Assembly (NCBI GenBank): GCA_947450345.1
Contig: CANFVD010000003.1
Location: 1 to 62,337 of the forward strand
DNA from: Actinomycetota bacterium
Lineage (GTDB): Bacteria > Actinomycetota > Actinomycetes > Actinomycetales > Microbacteriaceae
Length of the DNA: 62,337 bases
Direction of reading: 5' to 3'
A program made the position numbers and the translations under genes. Below are positions 16,583 to 25,675 of this stretch, one piece after another. Position 1 is the first letter of the stretch, and the number at the start of each line of letters is the position of its first letter. The notes beneath the pieces were generated by a model. It did no database searches. It was not told the origin of the DNA and saw only the letters and a program-made list of their open reading frames with translations.

Positions 16583-17584
16583 ATGGCTCGTTCTCACTTC
16601 ACTTTAGCGGCGCTCGTGGTTTCGGCTGTTCCCGATTTTGACCCCGCACGCGTGACCCCGATCGCGTCCGGGATTGACGCCGATTATGAATCCGCGCTGG
16701 TCACCGACCACGCCGGACGCGCGGTCATCGTGCGCCTCCCCACGTCACGCGACACCGAACAATCCCTGTCACACGAACTCCGTGCCCTCGAAATCCTGAC
16801 CGCGGGAGTGCGCTCACGGCTCGGGTTTGAACTGCCCACGGTGTGCGGACGCGCGCCGATGGGAAACACCTTCGGCCTGGTTTTTGATGTTCTGCCCGGA
16901 GACCCCCTCCACCTCGGAGACCTCATCGCCGGCACCGTGGTCCCTGAATCCATCGGTCGAGCAATCGCCTCGATTCACGAACTCCCCGCCAATCTTGTCT
17001 CGGATGCGGGTCTCTCCTACGTCTCGGCGACGGCCGCCCAGCAACGGGCGCGCGACACGGTGGAACGCGCAGTAGCGACGAACATGCTTCCCGCCGAACT
17101 CGAGACGCGGTGGAGTCGCGCCGTTGTGGATACGAGGATTTGGCAGTTCGAACCCACCGTGATTCACGGCTCACTGGGCGTGGCGAACTTCTTGTTTGGC
17201 AACGACTCGGTCAGTGCGATTCAGGGGTGGGGGGCGCTCCACGTGGGAGACCCAGCTCTCGACATGATGTGGCTGACCAACGCAGAGGAGACGGCAGGCG
17301 ACGAGGCCTTCCACGCCTATCAGCAGGTGCGGCTCTCGAGCGCCGATCCGAGTGTTCGACGTCGCGCCGTGCTTTACTCAGAGCTCGAGATTGCCAAGTG
17401 GCTGCTGCACGGCGTGCGGGAGAAAAACACGGAGATCGTCGAAGACGCCAACAGCATGATGGAGCGTCTCGTGGCCACGATCGAGGCCGAGCCCGTCAAC
17501 TCTGTGGGCGTCGGCACCGAGCCGATCATGACGGTTACCGACGTTGAGCGAATGCTCGACGTGGCACCTCCCGCTCGCGACTAG
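16583..17584 (+). CDS. Phosphotransferase (APH)-like protein, catalytically degenerate
   Basis: APH-fold motif region 'VIHGSLGVANFLFGNDSVSAIQGWGALHVGDPALDMMWL'. Confidence 0.75.
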   Translation: MARSHFTLAALVVSAVPDFDPARVTPIASGIDADYESALVTDHAGRAVIVRLPTSRDTEQSLSHELRALEILTAGVRSRLGFELPTVCGRAPMGNTFGLVFDVLPGDPLHLGDLIAGTVVPESIGRAIASIHELPANLVSDAGLSYVSATAAQQRARDTVERAVATNMLPAELETRWSRAVVDTRIWQFEPTVIHGSLGVANFLFGNDSVSAIQGWGALHVGDPALDMMWLTNAEETAGDEAFHAYQQVRLSSADPSVRRRAVLYSELEIAKWLLHGVREKNTEIVEDANSMMERLVATIEAEPVNSVGVGTEPIMTVTDVERMLDVAPPARD

Positions 17585-20500
17585 TCCTCGGTGCTCAACA
17601 GGCCGACCCACAGCTCTTCGAGTTCTCGGTAGCTCAGCAGTCGTTCTGGTCGGATAACGACGTCGTCGGCCACGAAGTAGAACGCCGCGTCGATGTTTTC
17701 TTCCGCAATGCCCGTGTAGGCCGCATAGGCGGCTCGATATAGAGCGAGCTGGTACGCCCGGACAGCCAGGTCGTCGGCGTCGCGGGGCGCCTTGCCGGTT
17801 TTCCAGTCAACGATCTCGTATCGGCAGTTCGCATCCCGCGGAGCGTGCGCTTCCGCACCGTCGGCGCGATACACGGCGTCGAGTTTGCAGACCACGACGT
17901 TCGGACCGAGCGGGAGATGAATTTCGATCTCAACGTCGACCGGCTGTCGATTGCCCCAGGGCGATGACTCAAAGGTGCGCTGCAGGTCTGCCAGAGCGGC
18001 GGCATCCGAGGCATCGAGGGTGTCAACACCGAATTCGGCCTCGGAGGAGAACCCGTCGGCGTCGGAGTCTTCGAGGTCAAAGAGTGTGGGTGAGTCGCCG
18101 CGCACGACACGATTCTCGACCCACGAATGGAAAAGCGTGCCCAGCATGGTGGCTCGGTAGGGGCGCTGCGGCAGTGGACGGCCGAGCGGACCGACGGGTG
18201 GCACGGGTGCTCCCGCGCGGGTGGCGGATGATGGGGGCGCGGTGTTGCTGAGGGCCAGACCGGCCGCCACAAAGTCTTTGAACGCCGACGCGGGAATACG
18301 CTGTGGCAGAGGGGTGCGCGTCTCAGCGGTGAGTCGGGCGTCCCGCTCGGCGATGAGCAGCTCGATATCGGAAGCCAGCGAACTCGCTCCGCGCGCATCG
18401 GACGCTTCCGACGACGTGGCACGCACGAGCGCGGCCGCGGCTCGCACGCGCGGTTCGCGCGCCCCGAGCGGAGGAAGCGGCCACACAATCGACTCGGCGT
18501 GGGGATCCCACGGGTTCTCGGTGTCGATGGGTTCCTCGGGCAGCCTGTTTGCCGCCAACTCGGCCTCGTCAATTTCGACAAGGTAGGGGCTTGGCCGCCT
18601 CAGCTTTTTGCCCGATGCCCACCACGAACCGCTGAGCAACATATCGTGGGCCGACCGGGTGAGCGCCACATAGGCGAGCCGCCGCTCCCCCGTCTCGTAG
18701 CGGGAACGCGCCGAATCGAGATATTCCTCGTATAACTCTTCGAGGTCGATCTGATCCTTCGCGTGTTCAAAGCGCCACAGGGTTCCCAGGTCAGCTTTAT
18801 CGGCGCGCAATTGCTCAGGGAGCGTGCCCAGGTCGGTCCACTTCTCCGTGTTGGTGGTGATGGTGCCCTTCTCATCGGCAATCATGCGCCCCACGGCGAC
18901 GAAGTCCCATTCCAATCCTTTGGAGCCGTGAATGGTGAGCAACTGAACCACGTCGCCCTCGGGCGGCTCTTCGGCCGGGCTCAGCCGCTCGCGCCGCTCG
19001 ACGTCGTCGAGCCACGAGAGGAACGCTCCCAACGTGGGGTTTTCGTCGGTCGCAATGAAGGCCGACACGGTATCGAGGAACGTCTCAACGCTCGCGTCGC
19101 CAGCGGTGAGGCGATCATTGGCCGCGAGTTCAACGTCGAGATTCATTTCAGACATCACGAGTCGCACGAGATCGCGCAGGTTCATTCCGGCGTGACGACG
19201 CAGACGCGCGATCACCCGCCCCGCGTGCTGCATGCGCTCGAATGCCACTGCGCTGAGGCTCGCGAATGCGCGGTGCGTGGGATCGGTGGCCGTAGTGATG
19301 AAGTCCAACGCGTCAATCAGGCTCTGGCCGTCCGACGCAGACACCGACTCCTTCAACGATGCGCGCACCTCTTTACTCAGTCGCTGGAGGCGGTGGTCCC
19401 GTTCCGAGAGCCAGCGGGCCGTCGACTTGAGGGCGCGAAGATCACGCGGGGCAATCTGCCAACGAGCGCCGGCAAGAAGCCGGATCAACTGGCTGTCGGC
19501 CCGGGTGTCGTGCATCACGCGAAGTGTACTGACGATGTCCACGATGACGGGCTCCATGAGGAGGCCGCCCAACCCCAGCACGTGTGTGGCGATACCCGCC
19601 TGGTCCAAAGCGGCCTTGAAGTGGGCCAGATCGGCGGTCTTTCGCGTGAGCACTGCGGCCGTGGGGCGTTTTTTGTCGGCGGGCCATTCCGCGAATTTGC
19701 GACCAAACCACTGAGCAACGGCCTGAGCTTCATCCGTGATGGTCAGCGGGAAGATGACGTCGACCGTGCCCTGATGGCCTTTTCCTGCCTCCAGTTCGAA
19801 GGGCGTAGCGGAGTCAGCCACATTTTTGGGGAGGGGCCGGGCCACGAGGTTGGCGACGTCGAGTATCTGTTGAGCGTTGCGCCACGATTTCGAGAGCGTG
19901 TGTTGCGTTCCCGCGCGGTCGGGCGAGAACACCGCAAAGAATCGATGCGGCAACATATTGGATGCGCTGGCTCCGCGCCAGCCATAGATGGCCTGGTTGG
20001 GGTCTCCCACGGCCATCACCGTGCGGTCGTGGAACACGCTCGAGAGCAGCGCAACTTGAACACTCGAGGTGTCTTGGTACTCGTCGAGCAAGACGAATCG
20101 ATAGTTGGATGACACCTGATCGCGCACGCTCGGAATCTGAACGAGTCGATGCGCATAGGCAATCTGGTCGCCGAACTCAATGAGGTGGCGTGAGCGCTTG
20201 AGGTTTTCGTAGGCCACAACAACGTCGCACAGGAGGTCGAGCTTGGCGGCGACGGCAAGTCCTTTCTTGTACTTGTCTTGGGGAACCCGATGCGTGGTAC
20301 CGCGCGTGGTGATGGGGAGGTCTTTCACGTGTGCAACAAATTCCGCGGTGAACGCGCGAAGGTCGGCCGTATCAACCATGTTGTCGGTGAGCGCCCTTGC
20401 CACCTTTAGGGTGACCTCGATGACCGAGTTCAACGTCATGTCGAGTTTTGCTAGGTCGGTGCCCTTCGATTCCAAGACGGCCCGACGGGCCAGTTGCCAC

Positions 20501-20982
20501 GCGGTGGCTTCGGTCATCACGCCGGCCGATCCATCGACCCCGATGAGGTGGGCATACTCGCTGAAGATGCGATTGGCAAAGGAGTTGTAGGTCGTCATGC
20601 TCGCGGAGAAAAGCGCATGCGAGGAGTCGTCATCTGAGCCCGGAATCATGCCGCGCCAGGCCAGAGCGTCTAATCCCTCACGAACACGCGCTGCCAGGGA
20701 TATGGCGGCCCGACGCGTGAAGGTCATGCCTAGGATTTCGTCGAGGCGGGCGTGCCCGTTTGCCACCAGCCAGAGCACGCGCATGGTCATGGTTTCGGTC
20801 TTGCCACTGCCCGCACCGGCGGTGACAAGGCACGTGGTGGAGATGTCGCTGGCCACGATGTCGCGTTGCTCAGCGGTGAGCTCCACACGTTGCTTGGTCT
20901 CGTCGAGGATCCCCGCGCGACGATCGAGTTCTTGACGCCAGTCGAATGTGGCGTCGGAAATGTCTTGCGCTGTGTAGGTCAT
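17581..20982 (-). CDS. adnB: ATP-dependent helicase/nuclease, AdnB-like
   Basis: UvrD/RecB motor (TAGAGSGKTETM, VLLDEYQDTSSVQ, IHGSKGLEWDFVAVG) plus C-terminal PD-(D/E)XK (YEIVDWKTGK...YQLALYRAAYA); overlaps adnA by 4 nt. Confidence 0.88.
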   Translation of the reverse strand: MTYTAQDISDATFDWRQELDRRAGILDETKQRVELTAEQRDIVASDISTTCLVTAGAGSGKTETMTMRVLWLVANGHARLDEILGMTFTRRAAISLAARVREGLDALAWRGMIPGSDDDSSHALFSASMTTYNSFANRIFSEYAHLIGVDGSAGVMTEATAWQLARRAVLESKGTDLAKLDMTLNSVIEVTLKVARALTDNMVDTADLRAFTAEFVAHVKDLPITTRGTTHRVPQDKYKKGLAVAAKLDLLCDVVVAYENLKRSRHLIEFGDQIAYAHRLVQIPSVRDQVSSNYRFVLLDEYQDTSSVQVALLSSVFHDRTVMAVGDPNQAIYGWRGASASNMLPHRFFAVFSPDRAGTQHTLSKSWRNAQQILDVANLVARPLPKNVADSATPFELEAGKGHQGTVDVIFPLTITDEAQAVAQWFGRKFAEWPADKKRPTAAVLTRKTADLAHFKAALDQAGIATHVLGLGGLLMEPVIVDIVSTLRVMHDTRADSQLIRLLAGARWQIAPRDLRALKSTARWLSERDHRLQRLSKEVRASLKESVSASDGQSLIDALDFITTATDPTHRAFASLSAVAFERMQHAGRVIARLRRHAGMNLRDLVRLVMSEMNLDVELAANDRLTAGDASVETFLDTVSAFIATDENPTLGAFLSWLDDVERRERLSPAEEPPEGDVVQLLTIHGSKGLEWDFVAVGRMIADEKGTITTNTEKWTDLGTLPEQLRADKADLGTLWRFEHAKDQIDLEELYEEYLDSARSRYETGERRLAYVALTRSAHDMLLSGSWWASGKKLRRPSPYLVEIDEAELAANRLPEEPIDTENPWDPHAESIVWPLPPLGAREPRVRAAAALVRATSSEASDARGASSLASDIELLIAERDARLTAETRTPLPQRIPASAFKDFVAAGLALSNTAPPSSATRAGAPVPPVGPLGRPLPQRPYRATMLGTLFHSWVENRVVRGDSPTLFDLEDSDADGFSSEAEFGVDTLDASDAAALADLQRTFESSPWGNRQPVDVEIEIHLPLGPNVVVCKLDAVYRADGAEAHAPRDANCRYEIVDWKTGKAPRDADDLAVRAYQLALYRAAYAAYTGIAEENIDAAFYFVADDVVIRPERLLSYRELEELWVGLLSTED

Positions 20983-23900
20983 GCGCTCACCGCCGACACC
21001 GTGTGAATGCGCTTGGCGTAGGTACTGTCGAACTCGCCACGTTCTTCTCGCGTAAAGATGACCGCGGTAAACGAGCTGCCCGACATGCCTTCGGCGGCCG
21101 CCGCCACCTTGGCTTCGATGGCTTCTTGGGCAGCTCCGCCCCGCTCGATGGCCGCCTGGACAATCTCGATAATCTCGCCGGCACGCGACTTCTTGACTGC
21201 CTTCTCATCGACCATGAGGATCCCCGCCCCGCCCGATGTTGCCCCCGGAGCGATGAGTTCGCCCTGCGGTGCGGGGGTCTCACTTTCGGAATCGTGTTCG
21301 ACCGTCTCGCGAATCTCGTCGCGGACCAACGCCAATTGGTAACACTCGAGCTGAAGGTTGTCGGCCACCTCGTCTTCGGTCATTTTCTTTGCGCCGGTCT
21401 TGAGATCGATCACGGTAACCGTGCCATCCGGATTGCGATGCACGCGGTCGATACGTCCCACGAGCCTTCCGACGCCCACGTCGAAACTGAACGAACACTC
21501 CACTCCCACCACCTCGACGTTTCGGGCCCGCAGGTCGCCGAGGTAGGTGGCCAAGTTGCCCACCATGGTTTTCGCACGCGCTCGTTCGCGTTCGCCCAGC
21601 CAGTCGGCTTCGAACGTGAGCTCGTGCCAGCGCTTCTCGACGGCCGACCACAGGCTCTCCGCCGACAGGTCCGACAGGATCTCATTGCCGACGTCCTCGA
21701 ACACTTTGTGAACGAGTGTGCCCAATCCGGTTGCCACGGTTTGTTCGCCACCCACCGTGGAGTCAATGAACCAGCCGAGTTGGTTGCGCTCCCACGCCTC
21801 AAGGCGCGAGGGAGAGACGTGAACGGTGACACCGGCTGCCCGATCGACCTCGTCGACAATGTCACGCTCGGTGGAGGGACCGGCGAGTCCGTACCAGTCG
21901 TCGGGATGGGCGCCGGCCACGTCGGCCTCGGCAAGTCGGGCGAGTGCCTGTGCCAACTCGGTAGCCCGCGCCGGAGTGAGGGGTTGCGACGATTCGGTGG
22001 AGTGCGGAAACTGGCGCACCAATTCGCGCCGGGCGAACCCGGTGATTCCCGACAGGGACAGTGGATAGGAATCTGGAGTCGGAGTGGGCTCACTCGGGAC
22101 CGGTTCCGCGCCTTCCGCGGGAGTGCCGACAAGTCCCACAAATGGCGATGCCATGGCGTCGGCGCTCGTCGTGGCCGAGACGATCAGCGTCTGGCGCGCG
22201 CGCGAGCAGGCGAGGACAAACATGCGAAGTTCGTCGTGCAGCACCGCCAGGCGTGCATCGGTTGGCGAGGATGCCGAGGTGTGTCCACTCACGACGTCGT
22301 CGAATCGACCCGCGTGCAAGAGTTGGCCGCGCAGCCGGAGGTTGGGCCACACCCCTTCTTGAACGGCCACGACGGCGACCACATCGAACTCGGCACCGAT
22401 GATCGAGGGCGGCGTGCAGACCAACACCGCATCCGCGCTTGAGGTGGGTGCGAGGGTGTCTTCGGGGACGTCCGTGGTGAGGAGATCGTGAATAAAGTCT
22501 TTCGGGGTTCGGTCGGGCTCGCGTTCCACAAATCGTCGCGCCGAGGCAAAGAGCGCGAGAACGGTATCGAGCTTGCGATGAGCTTCTTCGGCAATCAGGC
22601 CGGCACCCTCCGTTGCCGCGGCCAGCTCGCGAGGCAGAACGGATCCGTGCCAGGCGGTCCACAGGAGTTCTTCGATGGTGCCGCCCGAGACGCGCTGTTG
22701 TAGCAACTCGGCCAACAGTGTGGCCACCCGCCCGGCGGCGCGCGCCGGTGCCGAATCGACGATGGCAAGTTCGGCAACACTCACGAGTCCGTCGCGCACG
22801 AGCTCGGGGCCGGTGCGTGTGCCACCTCCGGCGAGCTCCTGTTGCCGCAGCGCCAGTCTCAAGCGACGCGTATCGACCGATGACATTCCACCGATTTCGC
22901 TCAGCAGGAAGCTCTCGGCTTCGGCCGGAGTGAGGTTGTGCCCGGGCTCGGACAAACGCAGGGCGGCGACGAAGTCGCGCACCAACGGCTGATCGCGCAG
23001 GGCCTGATCGCTCACCAGAGAACGTGTGGGGACCTCGTGAATGGCCAGTTGCCGCGCCACACTCTCGACGAGCGATCCCTGACGCACGACGACCGCCATG
23101 CGATGCCACCCCACTCCGTCGCGAACGTGCGCCTGTCGCATGGCGCGTGCCACCGCCGCCAGTTCGCTCGAACGCTGCGACTCTTCGATGACCACGACCG
23201 AGCCCGGTTCGGCGTCGGGGCCGGCGACGGCCTTTCGCTGCGTACCCAGCCCGGCGGCACCCACGCGCGCTTCGAGCCGAGCCACCGCGGAGCGCACAGC
23301 CGAACCGTGGCGATATACGCGCTCGAGAACAATGGGCGGCCGCGCGCCCGAAACGATCGTGTCGAATCGTCCCAAGATGTGAGGAACGGCACCGCGGAAC
23401 GCCGTAGCCGTTTCGTCGGGATTGCCGAACAACACCACGGGAATATTGCGAGACGATGCTGCGGCCAGAAGAGCGATGGATCCGGCCGTCAGTTCCTGTG
23501 CGTCATCAACGACAATCAGTCGACACTCGCGAAGTGCCACCCCGTCGGCTACCGCGACAGTGGCCTGGCGCATGACTTCGGCGGCGTCGGCAAATCCGTA
23601 TCGCATGGCATCGAGGACATCGGTGAGTGACGTGGACCAGAACTGAGCGACAGCCTGCCATTCGGCCACGCCGTGCTTCGCAGCCAACGCCTCCATGTCG
23701 TGGGCGCTCACACCGGCGTCGATGCTGCGGTCGATGAGGTCGCGCAGTTCGTTGCGGAACACGCGAGACGCGCGCACCTCGGGACCGAGCGTGACCGGCC
23801 AACGCGAGGATGCGCCCTCCGACTCGCGCTCGCGAGCTTCTTCGGCCTCGAGCAGGGTGGCGATGATGCGGTCTTGCTCGGCACCGGTGAGGAGGCGGGG

Positions 23901-24326
23901 AAGCACGTCGCCGCGCGCCTGGGCGGCGTCGGTGGCCACGGCGAGCGCCAACGACATGGGTGTGCGGGCCAGCGGCCCCTGCGTTGGGCGACGCAGGCGC
24001 GCGGCCAGCGCCTCGCGGAGTCGGTTTGCCGCCAAACGCTGTGGCGTGAGAACGAGAATGTGGCCGGTGTCGACGTGATTCTGCTCAACGCGGTGGGCGA
24101 CAAACTCAACCAGCGTCGTGGTCTTTCCCGTGCCGGGTGCCCCCACAACCACAAACGATTCGCCCACCTCGTGATCGAGAACACGCTGCTGTTGCGCATC
24201 GAGAGGATGGCGCACGAACGCCACGCGTGGCGGTACGAGTCCCCTGTGTGCGGTCATGGCGTCAACGTTATCGCCCACGTCGGACAGAGCATCCGCTGGT
24301 GAGTTAGTGTTGCAGTGTTCCCGCAA
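20979..24326 (-). CDS. adnA: ATP-dependent helicase/nuclease, AdnA-like
   Basis: Walker A VVGAPGTGKTTTL, IVVDDAQELT, C-terminal nuclease 'VTVIDLKTGAKK...LQLECYQLAL'; operonic with adnB. N-terminal start uncertain. Confidence 0.86.
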   Translation of the reverse strand: MREHCNTNSPADALSDVGDNVDAMTAHRGLVPPRVAFVRHPLDAQQQRVLDHEVGESFVVVGAPGTGKTTTLVEFVAHRVEQNHVDTGHILVLTPQRLAANRLREALAARLRRPTQGPLARTPMSLALAVATDAAQARGDVLPRLLTGAEQDRIIATLLEAEEARERESEGASSRWPVTLGPEVRASRVFRNELRDLIDRSIDAGVSAHDMEALAAKHGVAEWQAVAQFWSTSLTDVLDAMRYGFADAAEVMRQATVAVADGVALRECRLIVVDDAQELTAGSIALLAAASSRNIPVVLFGNPDETATAFRGAVPHILGRFDTIVSGARPPIVLERVYRHGSAVRSAVARLEARVGAAGLGTQRKAVAGPDAEPGSVVVIEESQRSSELAAVARAMRQAHVRDGVGWHRMAVVVRQGSLVESVARQLAIHEVPTRSLVSDQALRDQPLVRDFVAALRLSEPGHNLTPAEAESFLLSEIGGMSSVDTRRLRLALRQQELAGGGTRTGPELVRDGLVSVAELAIVDSAPARAAGRVATLLAELLQQRVSGGTIEELLWTAWHGSVLPRELAAATEGAGLIAEEAHRKLDTVLALFASARRFVEREPDRTPKDFIHDLLTTDVPEDTLAPTSSADAVLVCTPPSIIGAEFDVVAVVAVQEGVWPNLRLRGQLLHAGRFDDVVSGHTSASSPTDARLAVLHDELRMFVLACSRARQTLIVSATTSADAMASPFVGLVGTPAEGAEPVPSEPTPTPDSYPLSLSGITGFARRELVRQFPHSTESSQPLTPARATELAQALARLAEADVAGAHPDDWYGLAGPSTERDIVDEVDRAAGVTVHVSPSRLEAWERNQLGWFIDSTVGGEQTVATGLGTLVHKVFEDVGNEILSDLSAESLWSAVEKRWHELTFEADWLGERERARAKTMVGNLATYLGDLRARNVEVVGVECSFSFDVGVGRLVGRIDRVHRNPDGTVTVIDLKTGAKKMTEDEVADNLQLECYQLALVRDEIRETVEHDSESETPAPQGELIAPGATSGGAGILMVDEKAVKKSRAGEIIEIVQAAIERGGAAQEAIEAKVAAAAEGMSGSSFTAVIFTREERGEFDSTYAKRIHTVSAVSA

Positions 24327-24337
24327 CTTCAGAAGGA

Positions 24338-24571
24338 GTGTCCCTCGTGGAAATCCGCATCGGCATCGTCAATACAGCTCGCGAACTCAATTTTGAGTCG
24401 GATGCGTCACTCAGTGACATCGAGTCCGCCGTGAGCGCAGCGCTCACAGGCACCGAGACCTTCCTCAAGCTTTCGGACAACAAGGGCAAGGTTTACCTCG
24501 TTCCCACGGCGACGATTGGTTTCGTTGAAATCGGCAGTGACGAGGGCCGACGCGTCGGATTTGTGGCCTAG
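24338..24571 (+). CDS. DUF3107 family protein
   Basis: EIRIGIVNTARELNFESDAS...KVYLVPTATIGFVEIGSDEGRRVGFV is typical of DUF3107. Confidence 0.88.
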   Translation: MSLVEIRIGIVNTARELNFESDASLSDIESAVSAALTGTETFLKLSDNKGKVYLVPTATIGFVEIGSDEGRRVGFVA

Positions 24572-24573
24572 CC

Positions 24574-24864
24574 GTGGAGATGATGTTTGCGGTCATCGCC
24601 GCGCTCGCCATCGGACTCAGCATTCGCTACAGCATGGCTGGGCGTGATCGTGTGGGTGTTGCCCTGATTCCCGCTCTCGCCACCGCAACAGGAGCGCTCG
24701 TGTGGGCGGTCGGCATCTGGTGCGGACTTCTCGCCACGGAACCGTGGCTCTGGCTCATCACGTTCGCCGTGAGCGGTGCTGTTGCTTTTTACGTCAACCT
24801 GCGGATCACGCGCAAGCGCATCGCAGCTGACAACGAGGTCTTCGGAAGAATCGCCCGCAAGTAG
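24574..24864 (+). CDS. Small hypothetical membrane protein
   Basis: Three hydrophobic segments; starts 2 nt after DUF3107 stop. Confidence 0.65.
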   Translation: MEMMFAVIAALAIGLSIRYSMAGRDRVGVALIPALATATGALVWAVGIWCGLLATEPWLWLITFAVSGAVAFYVNLRITRKRIAADNEVFGRIARK

Positions 24865-24894
24865 GCGCCAACCGCCCGGCCAGGCGCTCGGGAG

Positions 24895-25614
24895 CTAGGC
24901 CGTGAAGCCCAACGCATCCATGCGGCGCGAATGGGCAGCAATCAGGTCGGTAAAGACAGGTTCCATGCGCGCCTCGTCGTGCGCCTTATCGCCGGAGCCC
25001 GCAATCGCATTGCGCGCGAGCAGAATGGCATCACCCAGGAGACGACGGCCGAAGAGTGCGAGTCGCGACGCCACCTTGGGGTCCGCCTCAATGGCCTGCT
25101 GCAATTGCTCCACGATGATGGCGGCCTCACGATCGGGTTCGATCAGAGCCTGAACTCTCGCGGCCAGAGCCTTCGGCAGTCCACCGACGAGACGCTGGAA
25201 GAAGTCATCGAGGAAGCCGCCCGTGACGTAGACCGACACCAGCGTCTCGAGCCAGTCGTTGCCGCACGTGAGCTCCTCAAACCGATCGATCGAGTGGGCA
25301 AACGGTTCCATGGCCGAGGCGGGGTCAACCTTGAGCTTGCGCAGTTCCGCCACGATTCCGTGGTGTTTTGTCAGGGCATCGCCCGCGACGGCACTCAAGC
25401 CCTCTTTTGACGCCAGCGTGGGCGATTCACTCACGGCGCGACTGAGGGTCTCGAACACGGCGAGCTCGAAGTAGGCCACCTGCCCGAGATACGAGACAAC
25501 GTCGGGTGCTAGGTCCGCGAGGTCGTAGCGCGTCGACTCGTCAGTGACCCCGCGCTGTCCAATGACGGCAGCAGGTTTGCGATTGCGCGCGCGACGCCGG
25601 AACCATTCGAACAC
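24895..25614 (-). CDS. Ferritin-like fold protein (actinobacterial MiaE-like family)
   Basis: YFELAVFETLSRAV... and helical Glu/His pattern; sits divergent to DEAD helicase as in many actinobacteria. Confidence 0.72.
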   Translation of the reverse strand: MFEWFRRRARNRKPAAVIGQRGVTDESTRYDLADLAPDVVSYLGQVAYFELAVFETLSRAVSESPTLASKEGLSAVAGDALTKHHGIVAELRKLKVDPASAMEPFAHSIDRFEELTCGNDWLETLVSVYVTGGFLDDFFQRLVGGLPKALAARVQALIEPDREAAIIVEQLQQAIEADPKVASRLALFGRRLLGDAILLARNAIAGSGDKAHDEARMEPVFTDLIAAHSRRMDALGFTA

Positions 25615-25675
25615 CCTCTCAGCCTATGCCTCAACCTCGGGCAACGTCGACGAGCGCTAGACTCGAGGCAGACTT

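Noticed and set aside
18763-20112. 449-aa + strand ORF
   Set aside because: Antisense to adnB, whose helicase and nuclease motifs are clear; the + ORF is shadow coding.
20946-22442. 498-aa + strand ORF
   Set aside because: Antisense to adnA; no domain-like features.
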